In this document: positions 11,477-23,800 of the stretch, piece by piece
Numbering within the stretch: the first letter of the stretch is position 1
Layout of the letters: the number at the start of each line of letters is the position of its first letter
Assembly (NCBI RefSeq): GCF_000001735.4
Contig: NC_003071.7
Span: 2,181,001 to 2,245,000 of the forward strand
DNA length: 64,000 bases
Source: Arabidopsis thaliana
Taxonomy: Eukaryota; Streptophyta; Magnoliopsida; Brassicales; Brassicaceae
Reading direction: 5' to 3'
Made by a program: the position numbers and the translations under genes
Notes under the pieces: model-generated
The model's input: only the letters and a program-made list of their open reading frames with translations
Database searches by the model: none
What the model was told of the DNA's origin: nothing

Positions 11477-12175
11477 CTAGATTAGGACTAGTCCAATGGA
11501 CGAGTTATTTATTTTTAAAGTAAATAATTTATCGTACGAAAATGGTAGAGAGTAGTTTTTGTTTTATAAATAGACTATTTTTCCTTTTTTATAAATATAA
11601 AAACTAATCTACAATTTATTAACATTTCTTACAAAAATCTAGTAATGTTAACTTGTCAATCACAAAAAGAATTATGAAATATTCACCATTCTCAATAATA
11701 ATGCCAAACTTTTAAAACCTTAATTGAGTAATTATCCCTTAAAACATGAGTATACAATTTTCTAAAAAAAGTTATTTTGTAACTTTTCCGCATATATTTG
11801 TGACTACACAATTTATTATATCTCTCACAATTAATTAATTATTACTAAAATTTGTTGGTTAAGTTTTTAAAAATTAATATTAATCCAAAATATGAAGCTA
11901 AATACAAATTTGGTTAAGTCATTTGTAAAGAGTTTTGTATAAACGACAAGAAGGAACATAAACGATTCAAAAAAATGTATTATATTTTCGTGAGTACAGC
12001 ATTGTGAAATATTTTTAACCATTATATTTAGGTAGATTAGGTCATTCTAGTTGCTAAAATGATGTCTTTCACAATTATAGAAATAATCAGAAATTAACCA
12101 TTTTTCATTATGATTTGATAATCCCAAAAATTTAGAAAACTTCGTGAATAGGTTCGTAAAACGTAAGGTAAGAAA
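11477..12175 (-). mobile_element. Helitron-like 3' terminus and AT-rich body
   Basis: On the minus strand the sequence ends in a short hairpin (GTCCA/TGGAC) followed by CTAGTCCTAATCTAG and a T, the layout of a non-autonomous plant Helitron (hairpin, CTRR end, A|T insertion). The 5' end to the right was not located; the body to about 12,175 is AT-rich without genes. Confidence 0.45.
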
Positions 12176-12600
12176 AATGTTTTTGGGAAAATGTCAAAAA
12201 ATGCCGAACTTTCAAATTTGGTACGAAAAAACATAAACTTTTGTCAAAGTTTGATTTGACTTTATAATAAAATAGTTAAGTTACCGGATTATTTTAGGCA
12301 TCTCGATAAATTTTCGTTAACAAAAAAATGACGGAGTTAACTTTCCATAACGTTTGAGAAATAAATAAATCTTATACATATATATAAGATATAATTAAAT
12401 AGAAAACGAGCACAATGTAGGGTATCATAAAGTTTATAAGATATCTTTCTAAATGTATATAAGAAACGTTACGGAAAGTTAACTCTTCCATCTTTTACTT
12501 AAAAACAATTTAACAGCTTGTATAAACTGATTTAATTAACAAAATTTAACCATTTTATTATAAACTTAATTAACAAAATTTAACCATTTTATTATAAACT
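12176..12600. repeat. Possible single MULE arm plus a 34-bp direct tandem repeat
   Basis: GGGAAAATGTCAAAAAATGC near 12,186 resembles the GGGAAAAATGTCA terminus of the MULEs at 28.8 and 30.1 kb, but no matching opposite arm was found. At 12,532-12,599 a 34-bp unit beginning TTAATTAACAAAATTTAACC occurs twice in perfect tandem. Confidence 0.45.
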
Positions 12601-14421
12601 TTGATGGTTAAAATCATCAAAAGACTTAGCAGCATTTAACCGTTGTCCCGATGCCTCGCCATAAATGCGGAGAATATTGATGATTTCTTGACCTTGGGAT
12701 GGATCAGCTTTACAAAAAAATAAATTATCGTCTGCAAACAGGAGATGCGAAGTAGAAGGGCTTGCGCGTGAGATTTGAAGACCTTGGATTCGGCCATTCC
12801 ATTCCGCATCTTTGAGATTCGCCACCAAAACTTCCGTACACAAGATAAAAAGGAACGGAGAAATATGATCGCCTTGTCTAATTCCCCTTGTTGGTTTGAT
12901 AAAACCTCTTGGTGTCCCATTTAGGAGAACTTTATAAGAGACTGAGGATATACAAAAATTAATCAAGTCTACCCATTTCTGGGCGAAACCCATCTTCAAC
13001 ATGAGAGCTCAAAGAAATGACCATTCAACACGATCATAAGCTTTACTCATATCAGTCTTTATAGCCATGAACTTTTTCCTACAAGCCGGGTTTGTCCGAA
13101 GCGCGTGAAAGTTTTCCTGAGCTATAAGAATATTATCAGTGATAAGTCGCCCGGCCACAAAGGCAGATTGGGTCTCGGATATTAAATCCGGAAGAATCTT
13201 TTTTAGACGAGAGCTAAGGACTTTTGAAATAACTTTGTAACTAACATTACACAGGCTGATTGGACGGAATTCCGCCATTTTCCGTGGTCTGTCTGTTTTT
13301 GGAATTAAACAGATATTTGTCTCATTCAGATGCTCTTCAAAAGAGCCGGATGAATGGAAATTTTGAACAACTTTAACAAGATCTGGTCCAGTCAAATCCC
13401 AAAAACGTTGGTAGAATAGAGCTGTCATACCATCCGGACCCGGAGCTTTGTCCGGATTAAGCGAGAAAAGAGCGCGCTTAACTTCTTCTGGGGAAATCTC
13501 TTTAGTGAGTCTCTGATTCATATCTTCAGATATCATCACTGGCAGATCCCGAAGAGCGGAATGGAAGTTTTGTGGCTCCGAGGTGGTAAACAAATCTTTA
13601 AAGTAATCAACCGCAAGTCTTTCCAAATCCACCTCCTTGTCTACCCAAAGACCATCTTGGTTCAATAAACCAATAATCTTATTCCTTGCTCTCTTTTGTT
13701 TGGTAGTAGCATGAAAATATTTTGTGTTTTTATCACCCTCTTTAAACCACAACTCCCGACTTTTTAGACGCGAGAATATCTCCTCTTCTCTATAAGCATC
13801 GCAAAGCTTCCAGTTTAGTGCTAATAGATCTTCAGCGGAGATAGACTCATCTTCTTGAGCAAGGTCGATCTGAGTTTGTAATTCCAAAATTTTCTTCTCA
13901 GAGTTTGAGGAACTCGATTTCTTCCATAGAGAAATGGATTTCCTACAATTTTTAACTTTTTGAGTGAAAAGAACTCCTTCTTGTGAAGGGATATCCCATC
14001 CTCCATGAACTGATTCTTTAAACCCCGGCTTACCAAGCCATCTTTTATCGAAAATAAAGGGTTTAAAGTATTTTTGTGGGCTATTTTGGATTGATGCTAG
14101 GAGAGGTCTATGATCAGAACCCCATAATTTGAGATACTCCACATTGGTGTGGGAAAAAATAGTATGCCATTCCTCATTCGCCATAGCTCTATCTAATCTC
14201 GATTTAATGATCTTACGAACTCTCCGCCCCGTAACTCCACAACTACGTCTTCCCACCCATGAAAACAAATTCCCATGAGATGACACATCAATCATCCCAC
14301 AATTTTCAATCATACAACGAAATGGGAGGAAAGAGGATTCCGACCTACTTTTACTACCCTTCTTCTCATGATTTCCGATTATTTCATTAAAAAGTCACCA
14401 ATCATAAACCATGGATCCGAG
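12592..14421 (-). pseudogene. LINE (non-LTR retrotransposon), endonuclease/RT part, broken
   Basis: Encodes the APE-type endonuclease C-terminus and reverse transcriptase of a plant L1-like LINE. From right to left: PWFMIGDF (near 14,390-14,410, followed by a stop), then a 434-codon frame (14,313-13,009) with the endonuclease motifs SRLDRAMAN and GSDHRPLL, and RT motifs NPDKAPGPDGM, ISLCNVSYKVISKVL and the catalytic-core start KTDMSKAYDRVEW. After a stop and frame break near 13,005 the RT continues (13,002-12,592) with RGIRQGDHISPFLFI and LLFADDNLFF (a YADD-type site as FADD). The RT ends abruptly after LNAAKS, so the thumb, zinc-binding and RNase H parts are absent. The 5' portion continues beyond the small hAT insertion. 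Confidence 0.9.
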
Positions 14422-14664
14422 CAGTGGCGGATCTTGAACATAAATCTGTATAGGGCACAAAATATAAGCCACATTTAGTTAGTTAAAAAATAATAAAAAA
14501 AAATGAGAAAATGTCTGGGTCACGAACTCTAGTTCTTTGATGTAGCATGGGGCAACTTAAACCAATTAAGCTGGATACACATTTTTATCTTAAGCTATTA
14601 AAGAAATCTATAAAATCTGTATAGGGCACGTGCCCCACTACCTCTCTACGTAGATCCACCACTG
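14422..14664. mobile_element. Small hAT-type element inserted in the LINE, 243 bp
   Basis: The termini are CAGTGGCGGATC (left) and, inverted, CAGTGGTGGATC (right). An exact 8-bp target duplication GATCCGAG (14,414-14,421 and 14,665-14,672) is diagnostic of hAT transposition. Both sides continue the LINE endonuclease frame once the insert is ignored. The internal GGGCACGTGCCCCAC recurs in a related copy at 42.3-42.5 kb. Confidence 0.9.
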
Positions 14665-14672
14665 GATCCGAG

Positions 14673-14975
14673 CGTGTAAGACCAATACGAGTCAAACGCT
14701 CCCAAACTAATTCTCGGTAGTGAACTACCGGATCACCATATACAAAAGTAATAAAAATTCGATTTCCATCAATAATTGTTTCAATATCAATAAGCCGATC
14801 AGAAACAAAAACGAACTTAACCGGATAGTCTTTCAAATACATAAGAGCAAGACCACCACTATTACCAATCGGTTCAACAGTTTGTAAACGATCAAATCCT
14901 AATAAAATGGTTAGTTTATACAAGACCACCACTATCACCACTATGGTTGGAACCATCAAAATCTCATTTCATTAA
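14673..14975 (-). pseudogene. LINE endonuclease N-terminal part
   Basis: Continuation of the LINE on the far side of the hAT insert. The minus-strand frame includes ETVEPIGNSGGLALMYLKD-like endonuclease sequence (seen as QTVEPIGNSGGLALMY) and FITFVYGDPVV. The normal start of the endonuclease (NCRG motif) is missing, so the LINE is truncated at its 5' side next to the MULE remnant. Confidence 0.8.
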
Positions 14976-15910
14976 TCAGCATCTAAACCAATAATAGGCC
15001 TACAGGACTGCTTCCAAGATTTCTTCAAAGCTTCAAAACATACATAGAGACAGTAGTATCTTTGCAAGCTTTCAGGATTTGGCCCAGGAATCGTCTCAAT
15101 CTCCATCGTTGTACCATCATTAGATATACGTATCTCTTCTTGATAATCCCATATTCTAGCAAAATGAGATTCATGACTTGCTTTTCTTTTAGCTTTTAGC
15201 AACCTCTTTGCTCACTGATGCACACTAACAATCATATTGTACCCCCTCTTAATTTCATCTACCATTTCCTGAGATTTTATCTTCAGATTCACACTAAGCC
15301 TTTCCTCGTAAAGTTGCACAATAGTTCCACTCGTCAAAAGCTTTGTGTTACCAGACCTTACACAAATATGCTCATTCTGAAAGATCCATATCATTAACTT
15401 ATTTTTCCTCTTCTCAAATGAGCAATACACTCTCCATTGACATTTTTCTTTGATGTGTTGTGTGCACTTTGCCCCAAGCCTATTTGACGATGACTTGTAC
15501 ATTTTGATATCGTATTGAGTTTTAAGTGAATACCTCAATAGTGCATTCTTGATTTCATCTGCATTGTTGAATGTCTTATGCAATGCTAATAGATCATCAC
15601 AACTCTCTCTAAAAGTGAATGGTCTTTCTACTTTCTCTTCTTCATCATCTGATAATGATAATGGATCTGGTATCTTCTTGTCGTCCCAAATATCATCCCC
15701 GTTGCTGTCAGAGTCAATACTAGTTGCATCTACACTAGCATCAAGCCCAAAATCTTTCTTTTTCAGCTGGATCTATCTCTACCTCTATATATCCTCTGTT
15801 ATCTTCAACAATAACTGGGCAATCATCTTCGTTTACACAAGAATCGTGAGATGATTCATCTCCTTCGTCTTCAATTTCAGTTTCCAATCTCTCATCTTCA
15901 ACAATGGCTT
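14972..15910 (-). pseudogene. Truncated MULE (Mutator-like) transposase, N-terminal part
   Basis: Reading leftwards, an acidic N-terminal stretch (DDEEEKVERPFTFRES, about 15,600-15,660) precedes the plant MuDR N-terminal domain (NADEIKNALLRYSLKTQYDI...CQWRVYCSF, 15,583-15,212). After one stop the frame resumes with AKRLLKAKRKASHESHFARIWDYQEEI (cut here only by description) and ends at SCRPIIGLDAD. In intact proteins this is where the first catalytic Asp block begins. The rest of the DDE domain is missing, because the LINE sequence starts immediately to the left. The N-terminal region also has a frame break near 15,770. Confidence 0.8.
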
Positions 15911-16077
15911 TCGTTTGGATTTCAGATTGCCTTCGAATTGGAAGCTTGAGTCATTTTCTGTTCATGGAGGCTATGTGAAATTAATTTCTCTTTGTTTTGA
16001 TTTTGTTAGAAAATCACCTAGGGGTTTGTGTTCAATTTGGGAGAAAACTGGGATTTGCGATTTTTTTTAGTTTGATA

Positions 16078-16290
16078 CTCCCTCCGTTTCACAATATAAG
16101 TTGTTTTAGCTAAAAACATGCAGATTAAGAATATTTACTTTTAAAAAGTTCAGTCAATAAAAAAACTGGATAATAGAAATAATCGTAAAATATTAAAATA
16201 ATATATAATTTACATAGAAATTTGAAAACAACTTATATTGTGAAACAAAAAATTTGGTCTAAGACAATTTATATTATAAAATGGAGGGAG
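16078..16290. mobile_element. Stowaway-type (Tc1/mariner) MITE, copy A
   Basis: It begins CTCCCTCCGTTTCACAATAT and ends with the inverse (ATGGAGGGAG), flanked by TA on both sides (16,076-16,077 and 16,291-16,292). CTCCCTCCGTT termini with TA duplication are the hallmark of plant Stowaway MITEs. Confidence 0.85.
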
Positions 16291-16603
16291 TAGGTTTTAA
16301 TAATACATATATAACGCTTTTGTTAAAATGTTAAACGTTGACTAATTTATTGTGTATACATGATATTTGGAGAATAAATTTGTCAATTATAAATACTTGT
16401 AGATTTAATTGACCATTTTAACTTTGAAAGCTCAAATTTTTTTCATTCCTAATTTAAAAGTTTACTAAAAGTTTCAATTTTTTCAACATTTTTTCAAAAA
16501 AAGATATTATACCACAACTATTACGAGTAACTAACCTACTTGCATGACCATTTCTTTACTCATTTTGTTTCCGTAGTAGAAATAATTTTTTGTTAGTTCG
16601 ATA

Positions 16604-16820
16604 CTCCCTCCGTTTCACAATATAAGTTGTTTTAGCTAAAAACATGCAGATTAAGAATATTTACTTTTAAAAAGTTCAGATAATCATAGAAGAAACAGCA
16701 TAATATAAATAATCATAAAATATTAAAATAATATATAATTTGCATAAAAACTAGAAAACAACTTAAATTGTGATACAAAAAATTTGATCCAAAACAACTT
16801 ATATTATGAAACGGAATGAG
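16604..16820. mobile_element. Stowaway-type MITE, copy B
   Basis: Second copy with the same left terminus. The right terminus is diverged (ACGGAATGAG) and still flanked by TA (16,602-16,603, 16,821-16,822). It lies at the equivalent place in the second unit of the tandem duplication, so it was copied with the segment rather than inserted independently. Confidence 0.85.
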
Positions 16821-17170
16821 TAGGTTTAAATAAAACATATCTAACGCTTTTGTTAAAGTGTTAAACGTTGACTAATTTATGTCTTAAATTATGACGTCAA
16901 TATTAAATTGAGGAATTATTGTGTATACATGATATTTACAGAATAAATTTGTCAATTATAAATACTTATAGATTTAATTGACTATTTTCCCTTGAAAGTT
17001 CATATTTTTTTTCATTTTTCATTTAAAAATTTACTAAAAGTTTCAATTTTTTTGACATTTTTTTCAAAAAAAAATATATTATACCACAACTATTAAAAGT
17101 AATTAACTTACTTGCCAACAAATGACGATTTCTTTACTCATTTTGTTTCCGTAGTAGAAATAAGTGTTTT

Positions 17171-18449
17171 TTTAGCAGAGTTTCTTTTTGCCCCAAAAAA
17201 AAAGGCTTTATTGTCGAAAAAAAAAAAGAGAGGCTATGGTGTAACCATTTATTAATAGCCTTCATTCACACTAACAGTACAGGCACGACCGCACGAGCAC
17301 ACACGTGTGGAAGGAGACAAGAGCAATGAGGTTAATGGGCCCTTTATGAACAGTGAGACTACGTGAGTCCAAGGCATGAGGCATCGTGGTCCGCAAACGG
17401 CTCATTTTCTGTCATGTGGGTGCCACTCTTTTTTGCTCACTTTCTCGATCCCTTCAAAATTAAGCAAATTCAAAGTCTACTATTATTTCTTAAATTTTGT
17501 GTAGCTATCGTCAGGAATCTTTAGACATTTTTACACAACTAACATTTGTCTTCTCAACCAAAGTCTACAAGAAATAAAAATACTTTTATCTTTTACTTGT
17601 ATATATGTTATCAAAAAAAAAAAGTGATAAATTGACACTAAATTATGAATTAATTTAAGTGATTGACTCATTTTTTTTCTTATTCCAACTTGCATTTTGG
17701 ATTAATAATAAAGTTATATGTTTTATAAAACACCTAAAAATTAAGTTTTAATCTTGGTTTTGGTTTTTTCTACAGTTAGAGAAAAGCCAGCAAATATAGG
17801 TTTTTGTTTTTTTTAACCCAAACTTGGTGGGGTCGGCGTGCAATGTTACCTCTATTATTGTTTTACTTATTTATTTTTGAACTTATTCATAGTCATATAC
17901 TCATTGATATGAACAAATGACTAAAACTTAAAAGAATCTAGAAGAAATTTCATGACCATCACACTATTATCTAAACACAGCTACACTATTATCTACATAC
18001 TGCTACCAATAATAAAATAATCAGAAATGAACTTTACTCATAAACAATATCATTCTCTCTAAACAAAGAGTAGTAAACAAATAATCTATCTATCAATTAG
18101 TTTAGTTTGAACAACTAAAAAAAAAAAATGATTCAGATCCATAAAAACCCCATCAATTCCACTCATGATTACCTGTAAACTCTAAGCATATATACAAACT
18201 GCAACAACATGTGAAAATATGGGATAATGGAGAAAGATGATACACATTATTTGACATGTCACATGTGAAAAAAAAAAAATCTCAATACTAAAATAAGTAC
18301 CTAATCAATTATTCACTTATTAATTTCTTCTGGATAATAATAAGACCCAGTCTTCTTTACCACTCTCCACAACACCACTCTCTCTTTCTCTGTGTCTCCT
18401 TCAAATCTTCATCTCTCTCTCCATCTCTCTTCTCCACAAGAAGCTGAGT
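17171..18449 (+). promoter_or_regulatory. Upstream region and 5' leader of the glucanase gene
   Basis: No gene. A G-box core CACGTG lies in ACACACGTGTGG at about 17,302. The 100 bp before the glucanase start (18,350-18,449) is a CT-rich run (CTCTCTCTTTCTCTG, CTCTCTCTCCATCTCTC), typical of a plant 5' leader. The rest is AT-rich with no recognised elements. Confidence 0.5.
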
Positions 18450-20293
18450 ATGGATCTCCTCACACCACTCATCTTCCTCCTCCTCCTCCTCTCACCATTT
18501 TCACTCTCAGGTAACAACAACATTACATTTCAAAACCACATTCTCATAACTCTGTTCTTATTATGTTCTGTCTTTTTTTGTATAACTCTGTTCTTATTAT
18601 GTTCTGTCTTTTTTTTCTTTCTTAACAGATGCTGGTTCCATCGGAGTAAACTACGGCCGAATCTCCGACGAACTCCCCTCCGCATTCAAAGTAGTCCAAC
18701 TACTAAAATCCCAAGGAATCACGCGAGTCAAAATCTTCGACGCAGACCCATCAGTTCTCAAAGCATTATCCGGATCTGGAATCAAAGTCACCGTAGATCT
18801 CCCCAACGAGTTACTCTTCTCCGCCGCCAAAAGAACTTCCTTCGCCGTCTCATGGGTCAAACGCAACGTAGCAGCTTATCATCCTTCAACACAGATCGAA
18901 TCAATAGCTGTTGGTAACGAAGTCTTCGTTGATACACACAACACTACAAGCTTCTTGATCCCTGCAATGAGAAACATTCACAAAGCTCTTATGAGTTTCA
19001 ATCTCCACTCCGACATTAAAATCTCTTCTCCTCTTGCTTTAAGCGCTCTTCAAAACTCTTACCCTTCTTCCTCCGGTTCTTTCCGACCAGAACTTATTGA
19101 CTCTGTTATCAAACCAATGCTTGACTTCTTACGTGAAACTGGTTCAAGACTTATGATCAATGTCTATCCTTTCTTTGCTTATGAAGGAAACTCTGACGTC
19201 ATTCCTTTAGATTATGCTTTGCTTAGAGAGAATCCAGGAATGGTTGATTCTGGTAATGGTTTGAGATACTTTAATCTCTTCGACGCTCAAATCGACGCCG
19301 TTTTCGCAGCAATGTCGGCTTTAAAGTACGATGATATCGAAATCATTGTCACGGAAACTGGTTGGCCGTCGAAAGGAGATGAGAATGAAGTCGGAGCTAC
19401 TCTAGCTAACGCAGCTTCTTACAACGGAAACTTAATCCGTCGGATCTTGACACGTGGAGGTACACCGTTACGTCCTAAAGCAGATCTAACGGTCTATCTT
19501 TTCGCTCTGTTCAACGAGAACAAGAAGTTAGGTCCAACGTCGGAGAGAAACTATGGTCTCTTCTTCCCTGATGAGAAGAAAGTCTACGACATTCCTTTCA
19601 CAACAGAGGGGTTGAAACATTACCGTGACGGTGGTCATACTCCGGTCACTGGAGGAGATCAGGTTACAAAGCCTCCGATGAGTGGAGGCGTGTCGAAGAG
19701 TTTGAATGGTTATACTTGGTGTGTAGCTAATGGTGATGCTGGTGAAGAAAGGTTACAAGGTGGTTTAGATTATGCTTGTGGTGAAGGTGGTGCTGATTGT
19801 CGTCCTATTCAACCTGGTGCTAACTGTTATAGTCCTGATACACTTGAGGCTCACGCTTCGTTTGCTTTCAATAGTTATTACCAGAAGAAGGGTCGTGCCG
19901 GTGGGAGTTGTTACTTCGGCGGCGCCGCTTACGTCGTTAGCCAACCACCGAGTAAGTATAACTTTTTTTTTGTGTGTGGCGCATGTTAAGAGTTGGTGTG
20001 GGGCTTTTCATGCTAAACTACGCTGATTAGGGTAGCGTATTTTTAGGGTAGTGTATGTGTGGTTAAATTTTGTGTGGACGACACGACAGAGGTCAAATGT
20101 TCCCACGTGAACATAGATCACTAGTGTTTAATGTGACGTGGGTTTACGTCATCTTGGTGTTAAAGAGAATCCTATGATATTTTTTTTGGGGTTTGATTAG
20201 ATATTTTAAAGTGTGTTTTATGAATCTAATTAAGAAGCTGATTGGTTTGAATATGCAGAGTATGGAAGATGCGAGTTTCCGACAGGATATTAA
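18450..20293 (+). CDS. Glucan endo-1,3-beta-glucosidase, GH17 with C-terminal X8/CBM43 domain
   Basis: Predicted secreted enzyme that hydrolyses beta-1,3-glucan (callose) in the cell wall. Exons 18,450-18,510, 18,629-19,951 and 20,259-20,293 join in frame to 472 residues. Residues 1-20 are a Leu-rich signal peptide. The GH17 domain starts at about residue 24 (GSIGVNYGRISDELPS) and runs to about 340; the acid/base Glu is E118 in SIAVGNEVF and the nucleophile E263 in VTETGWPSKG. The X8/CBM43 domain begins at about 382 (YTWCVANGDA) with six cysteines, the last in the small third exon (KYGRCEFPTGY). No GPI-anchor tail follows, so a soluble wall protein is likely. Without the last intron a false end (SKYNFFFVCGAC) would be read. 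From memory this is the At2g05790 orthologue. Confidence 0.95.
18546..18617. repeat. 36-bp tandem duplication in glucanase intron 1
   Basis: ATAACTCTGTTCTTATTATG followed by TTCTGTCTTTTTTT occurs twice with a period of 36 bp inside the first intron, just upstream of its 3' splice site. It adds a second polypyrimidine tract. Confidence 0.85.
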
Positions 20294-20878
20294 GGAAGAA
20301 GAAGATTTAAGTTTAGATTAATTTCTGCTATATAATATATTCGTTTTTTGATGTATTTTGTTTGGTGGGAAGTTTTAGTTAATTTTTGTAACAATGACTT
20401 TTTAATGTTGTGTTGTTAATACCAACTTAGACGATGTTATTGATATTTGATATTTAGGTAATGAAATTAAATATGTTTGTTTCATATTCAGATTGTCGTC
20501 ATATTGAATTCGGAAATAAGTGTATAGCTGGATTCCAATTCCGAAAAGAACAGAAGTAAAGTGTATGACAGCTTTTACTTATAATTTGTTGAAGATATTT
20601 TTGGTGAGAATTTATATAAAGTAGTGTCTACTTGTAAGCTTGTAACATAGTCTTGTTCGTTGATATTGGGCCGAGAAATTGTTGAGGCCCAATAATCTTA
20701 AAGATTCACTTGTAACTTAGGAAGGCCGAAGGGTATTGTTGGTTTGATGGAGTTTGAAGGATGAGTTTTGTGTGTGCGCGCTGAAAAATGTCTTGTTTAT
20801 ATTTTAATTTGAAAATACCTATGTTAGAAAGTCTTTTTTGGAGGTAAAAATAAAAAACATACTTATAGGAGCTATTAC
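20294..20878. other. Glucanase 3' flank
   Basis: AT-rich sequence after the glucanase stop, with no further gene. It ends where the MULE-like terminus GGGATAAGTCAT begins. Confidence 0.4.
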
Positions 20879-23800
20879 GGGATAAGTCATATTTTGGATC
20901 GGAAATTTTTAAAAAGACACATTATCTATAGACTTTTGAGATTAGGCACTTTGTGGAACATGGAATGACGATATTATCCCTCTGCGACATGAAGATTAGT
21001 TTGGGCGGGATTTGCTTTATTTCAAAATTTTTTATACCGAAATCTGTTACCGTCGATCACTGTTCGCCGTTCAGTGGCCTCAAATTTGGCACGGTTGTAT
21101 ATGAATGTGTGTGCAATGATGGGGGTAGGTAATCTTGCAAACACTTGGGCAACACTTGGGATATATTTAAGTGTTGTTCATGTTGTGATTTTGGTTAGGA
21201 GAAATTTTCCAAACACTGCAAAATTTCGTTACGGAAAAGTTGTGCTAGAGAGGGAATTATTTACTTGTGCAAGAGGAAACGCTAAACGACTCCGTTGGGG
21301 AGCTATGAACCCACATGTAAGAATAATTGTCTAGTAGTTTGTAATAAGTAGCCGAATTGCAGTTTTAAGGATTTACAATGTTATATAGTTGTTTGAAAAG
21401 TAGAAGTAAGTAGAACTAAATGTGTAAGCTATGGATGCTAATTGCTATATGTAACATAATCTAACGGTTTTCATTCAGTATTTAGACTCATATGTTAATG
21501 TAAGTTGTATAGTGTTCTGGTTGGTAACCAAATTCACAATATAGTGGCGTGAAGTATAAAATTTTGCAATTTAGCTTTGCAGCCTCATTTGCAATGGTAA
21601 CAAAATTATATGTTACTGTGACAGAGGGAAGACGTAAATGTCTATGTTATAGCTGGTTCGTGGGAATATTCAGACAAAGGCGTTTGGGAATTTGTGGTTG
21701 CAAAGGATTGTTATGCCATGACCATGTGTATGAACCCGAAGATGACATATGTAGAGTTTCACAACCATGTTAGTTCAGAGTTTGAACTTGATGCAGAGAA
21801 CTGGAAACCCAAAATTAGTTACTGGCTACCCGGCCAACTCTCTGTTTTCTTGTCAACACTAGGCCGCCTGTCACTGTTGCTACCAACATGGTTGTAAGGA
21901 ACTTCCGTAGGGTAAGGGAGAGTGAGCCTCATATAACTTTGTTGCTATCGCTTAAAGCTCTACCTTACTTGGTTGATGGTGGAAGTGTGGATTTGTTGGC
22001 GGTTTGTGGTAAGGAGAAGAGCCAAGAGGATGAGATGCTTCAGTCAGAGGGTGGGCAATCTTCTAAGTGTATCACATATATCCAATCTGTAGGGTCCAAT
22101 GGTGCTGAATGTTCCACGAGGAACAACATTCTCCAATCAGCTGCGTCACTTTTAAATGGGAGCAACTCTGTTGTAAGGACATATACTTTGGAGTATGAAA
22201 CTGGCTCTGATGTTCACAACTCAGGTATAATAGAGGTTGGTTGGCCAACAGTTGTAGAAGAGTGTGAAGTTGAAGATGACATTGACTGTGTAGTACTAGA
22301 GATGAATGAGAACGTTGGTGAACAGTTTCTGGGCACCAATGTTAGTGGTATAATAAATCTTGCTAATGCAGTCACACCATAATTGTCACACTATGATGAG
22401 ATTTCAAATGCAGATGAGGAAGATGAGCCTTTATCTGAGGATATGAGGATGCTAATAGAGGTAGAAGAATTGGAGAGAGTGGAACTAGCAAAGCAGAAGA
22501 TCAATGGGAAGCGTAAACTATTTGATAGTGGTGATGAGGCTGACAATACTTCTTACACTATTGGGTTTAGTGAATCTACTCCAGATGATGATGATGATGA
22601 TTGGGAGTATGAGGGTTGGAGCCACCTGATGGCGAAGATATTCCACTTGGGAGTAGCCATCCTTCTTCTATAGCTCAACCACAAGAGGCTGAAATTGTTG
22701 GACCCTCTACTGCAAAAGAAGACATCAACAAATCTGTTCCGAATTACTAGAGAGATCATGTAGGAACAACAGATGTGGAGGTTAACACAACTGAAGACAA
22801 TGATAGTCTTTTAGGTTTGTCTGATGCTGAGCCCGTATTTGATGACATCTACATTTGTAGATGGTTATGTTCCAGCGTCTTCTGAAGAAGATGTTATCTA
22901 CATAGGGCGGATGTTCAAAGACAAAAACCATATGCAAACAACTTTAGCGATTTATGCTATAAGAGACTTTTTCATATCAAGCAGACAAGGTCTGACCCGG
23001 GAAGGCTGGTATTTGAATGTGTTGACCGACTGTATCCGTGGAGGGTATATGCAGTTTCAGGAGGACAAGAGTCGAAGAACTTTGAGGTCTGAACACTGAC
23101 TTTAACACACACATGCATAATTGCATCAAGAACACAGTATGGGAAACAAGCAACATCTAAAGTAATTGTGAAGGTGTTGGAGGGAAAGTATGTGAACGGG
23201 ATGTCCGGACCACGTGCTGTAGATATCCCAGATATCGTTTTAGGTGAGCTGAAAGTTTCAGTCTCGTATATGAAGTCAGGTTATGCCAAGAGAGCAGCAA
23301 TAATGAAAACTAGAGGAAGTGATGAAGACAACTACAAGATCTTGTCAGGATATATGCACTTGCTGCAAACTCAAAACCCAGGCACTAAGTATAAGTTACA
23401 ATATACTGAGGGTTTAGAATGAAAGAAACAGTTCAAGTATTTATTCTTTGCCCTTGGAGCGTGCATTGCAGGGATTAAGTACATGAGGAAGGTGGTTCTT
23501 GTCGATGGTACTACCATCAAACATAAGTTCAAAGGAGTTCTCTTAACACCTAGCATGCAGGATGCCAACTTCATGGTGTTTCCAATTTTGTTGGGTATTG
23601 TTGATAGCGAAAGTGAACCAGCTTTGACCTAATTTTTTAGGCAGCTGAGTGCCATTATGCCGGATGCTAAAGATTTGGTCATAGTTTCAGATAGACATAC
23701 TTCAATATATGTTGGGATTAGGCAGGTGTATCCAAAAGTTTTTCATGGGGCATGTGCTGTGCACATAGAAAGAAATGTCAGAGTCAAGTTTCCAAAGAAA

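Larger units (their letters stand above)
16060..17170. repeat. Direct tandem duplication, units of about 530 and 570 bp
   Basis: Sequence from about 16,060 to 16,588 is repeated from about 16,589 to 17,170 at high identity, including the MITE, the AACGCTTTTGTTAAA block, ATTGTGTATACATGATATTT and the closing TTTCCGTAGTAGAAATAA. The second unit has about 40 extra bases near 16,880-16,920 (TAAATTATGACGTCAATATT). No gene is present. Confidence 0.9.
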
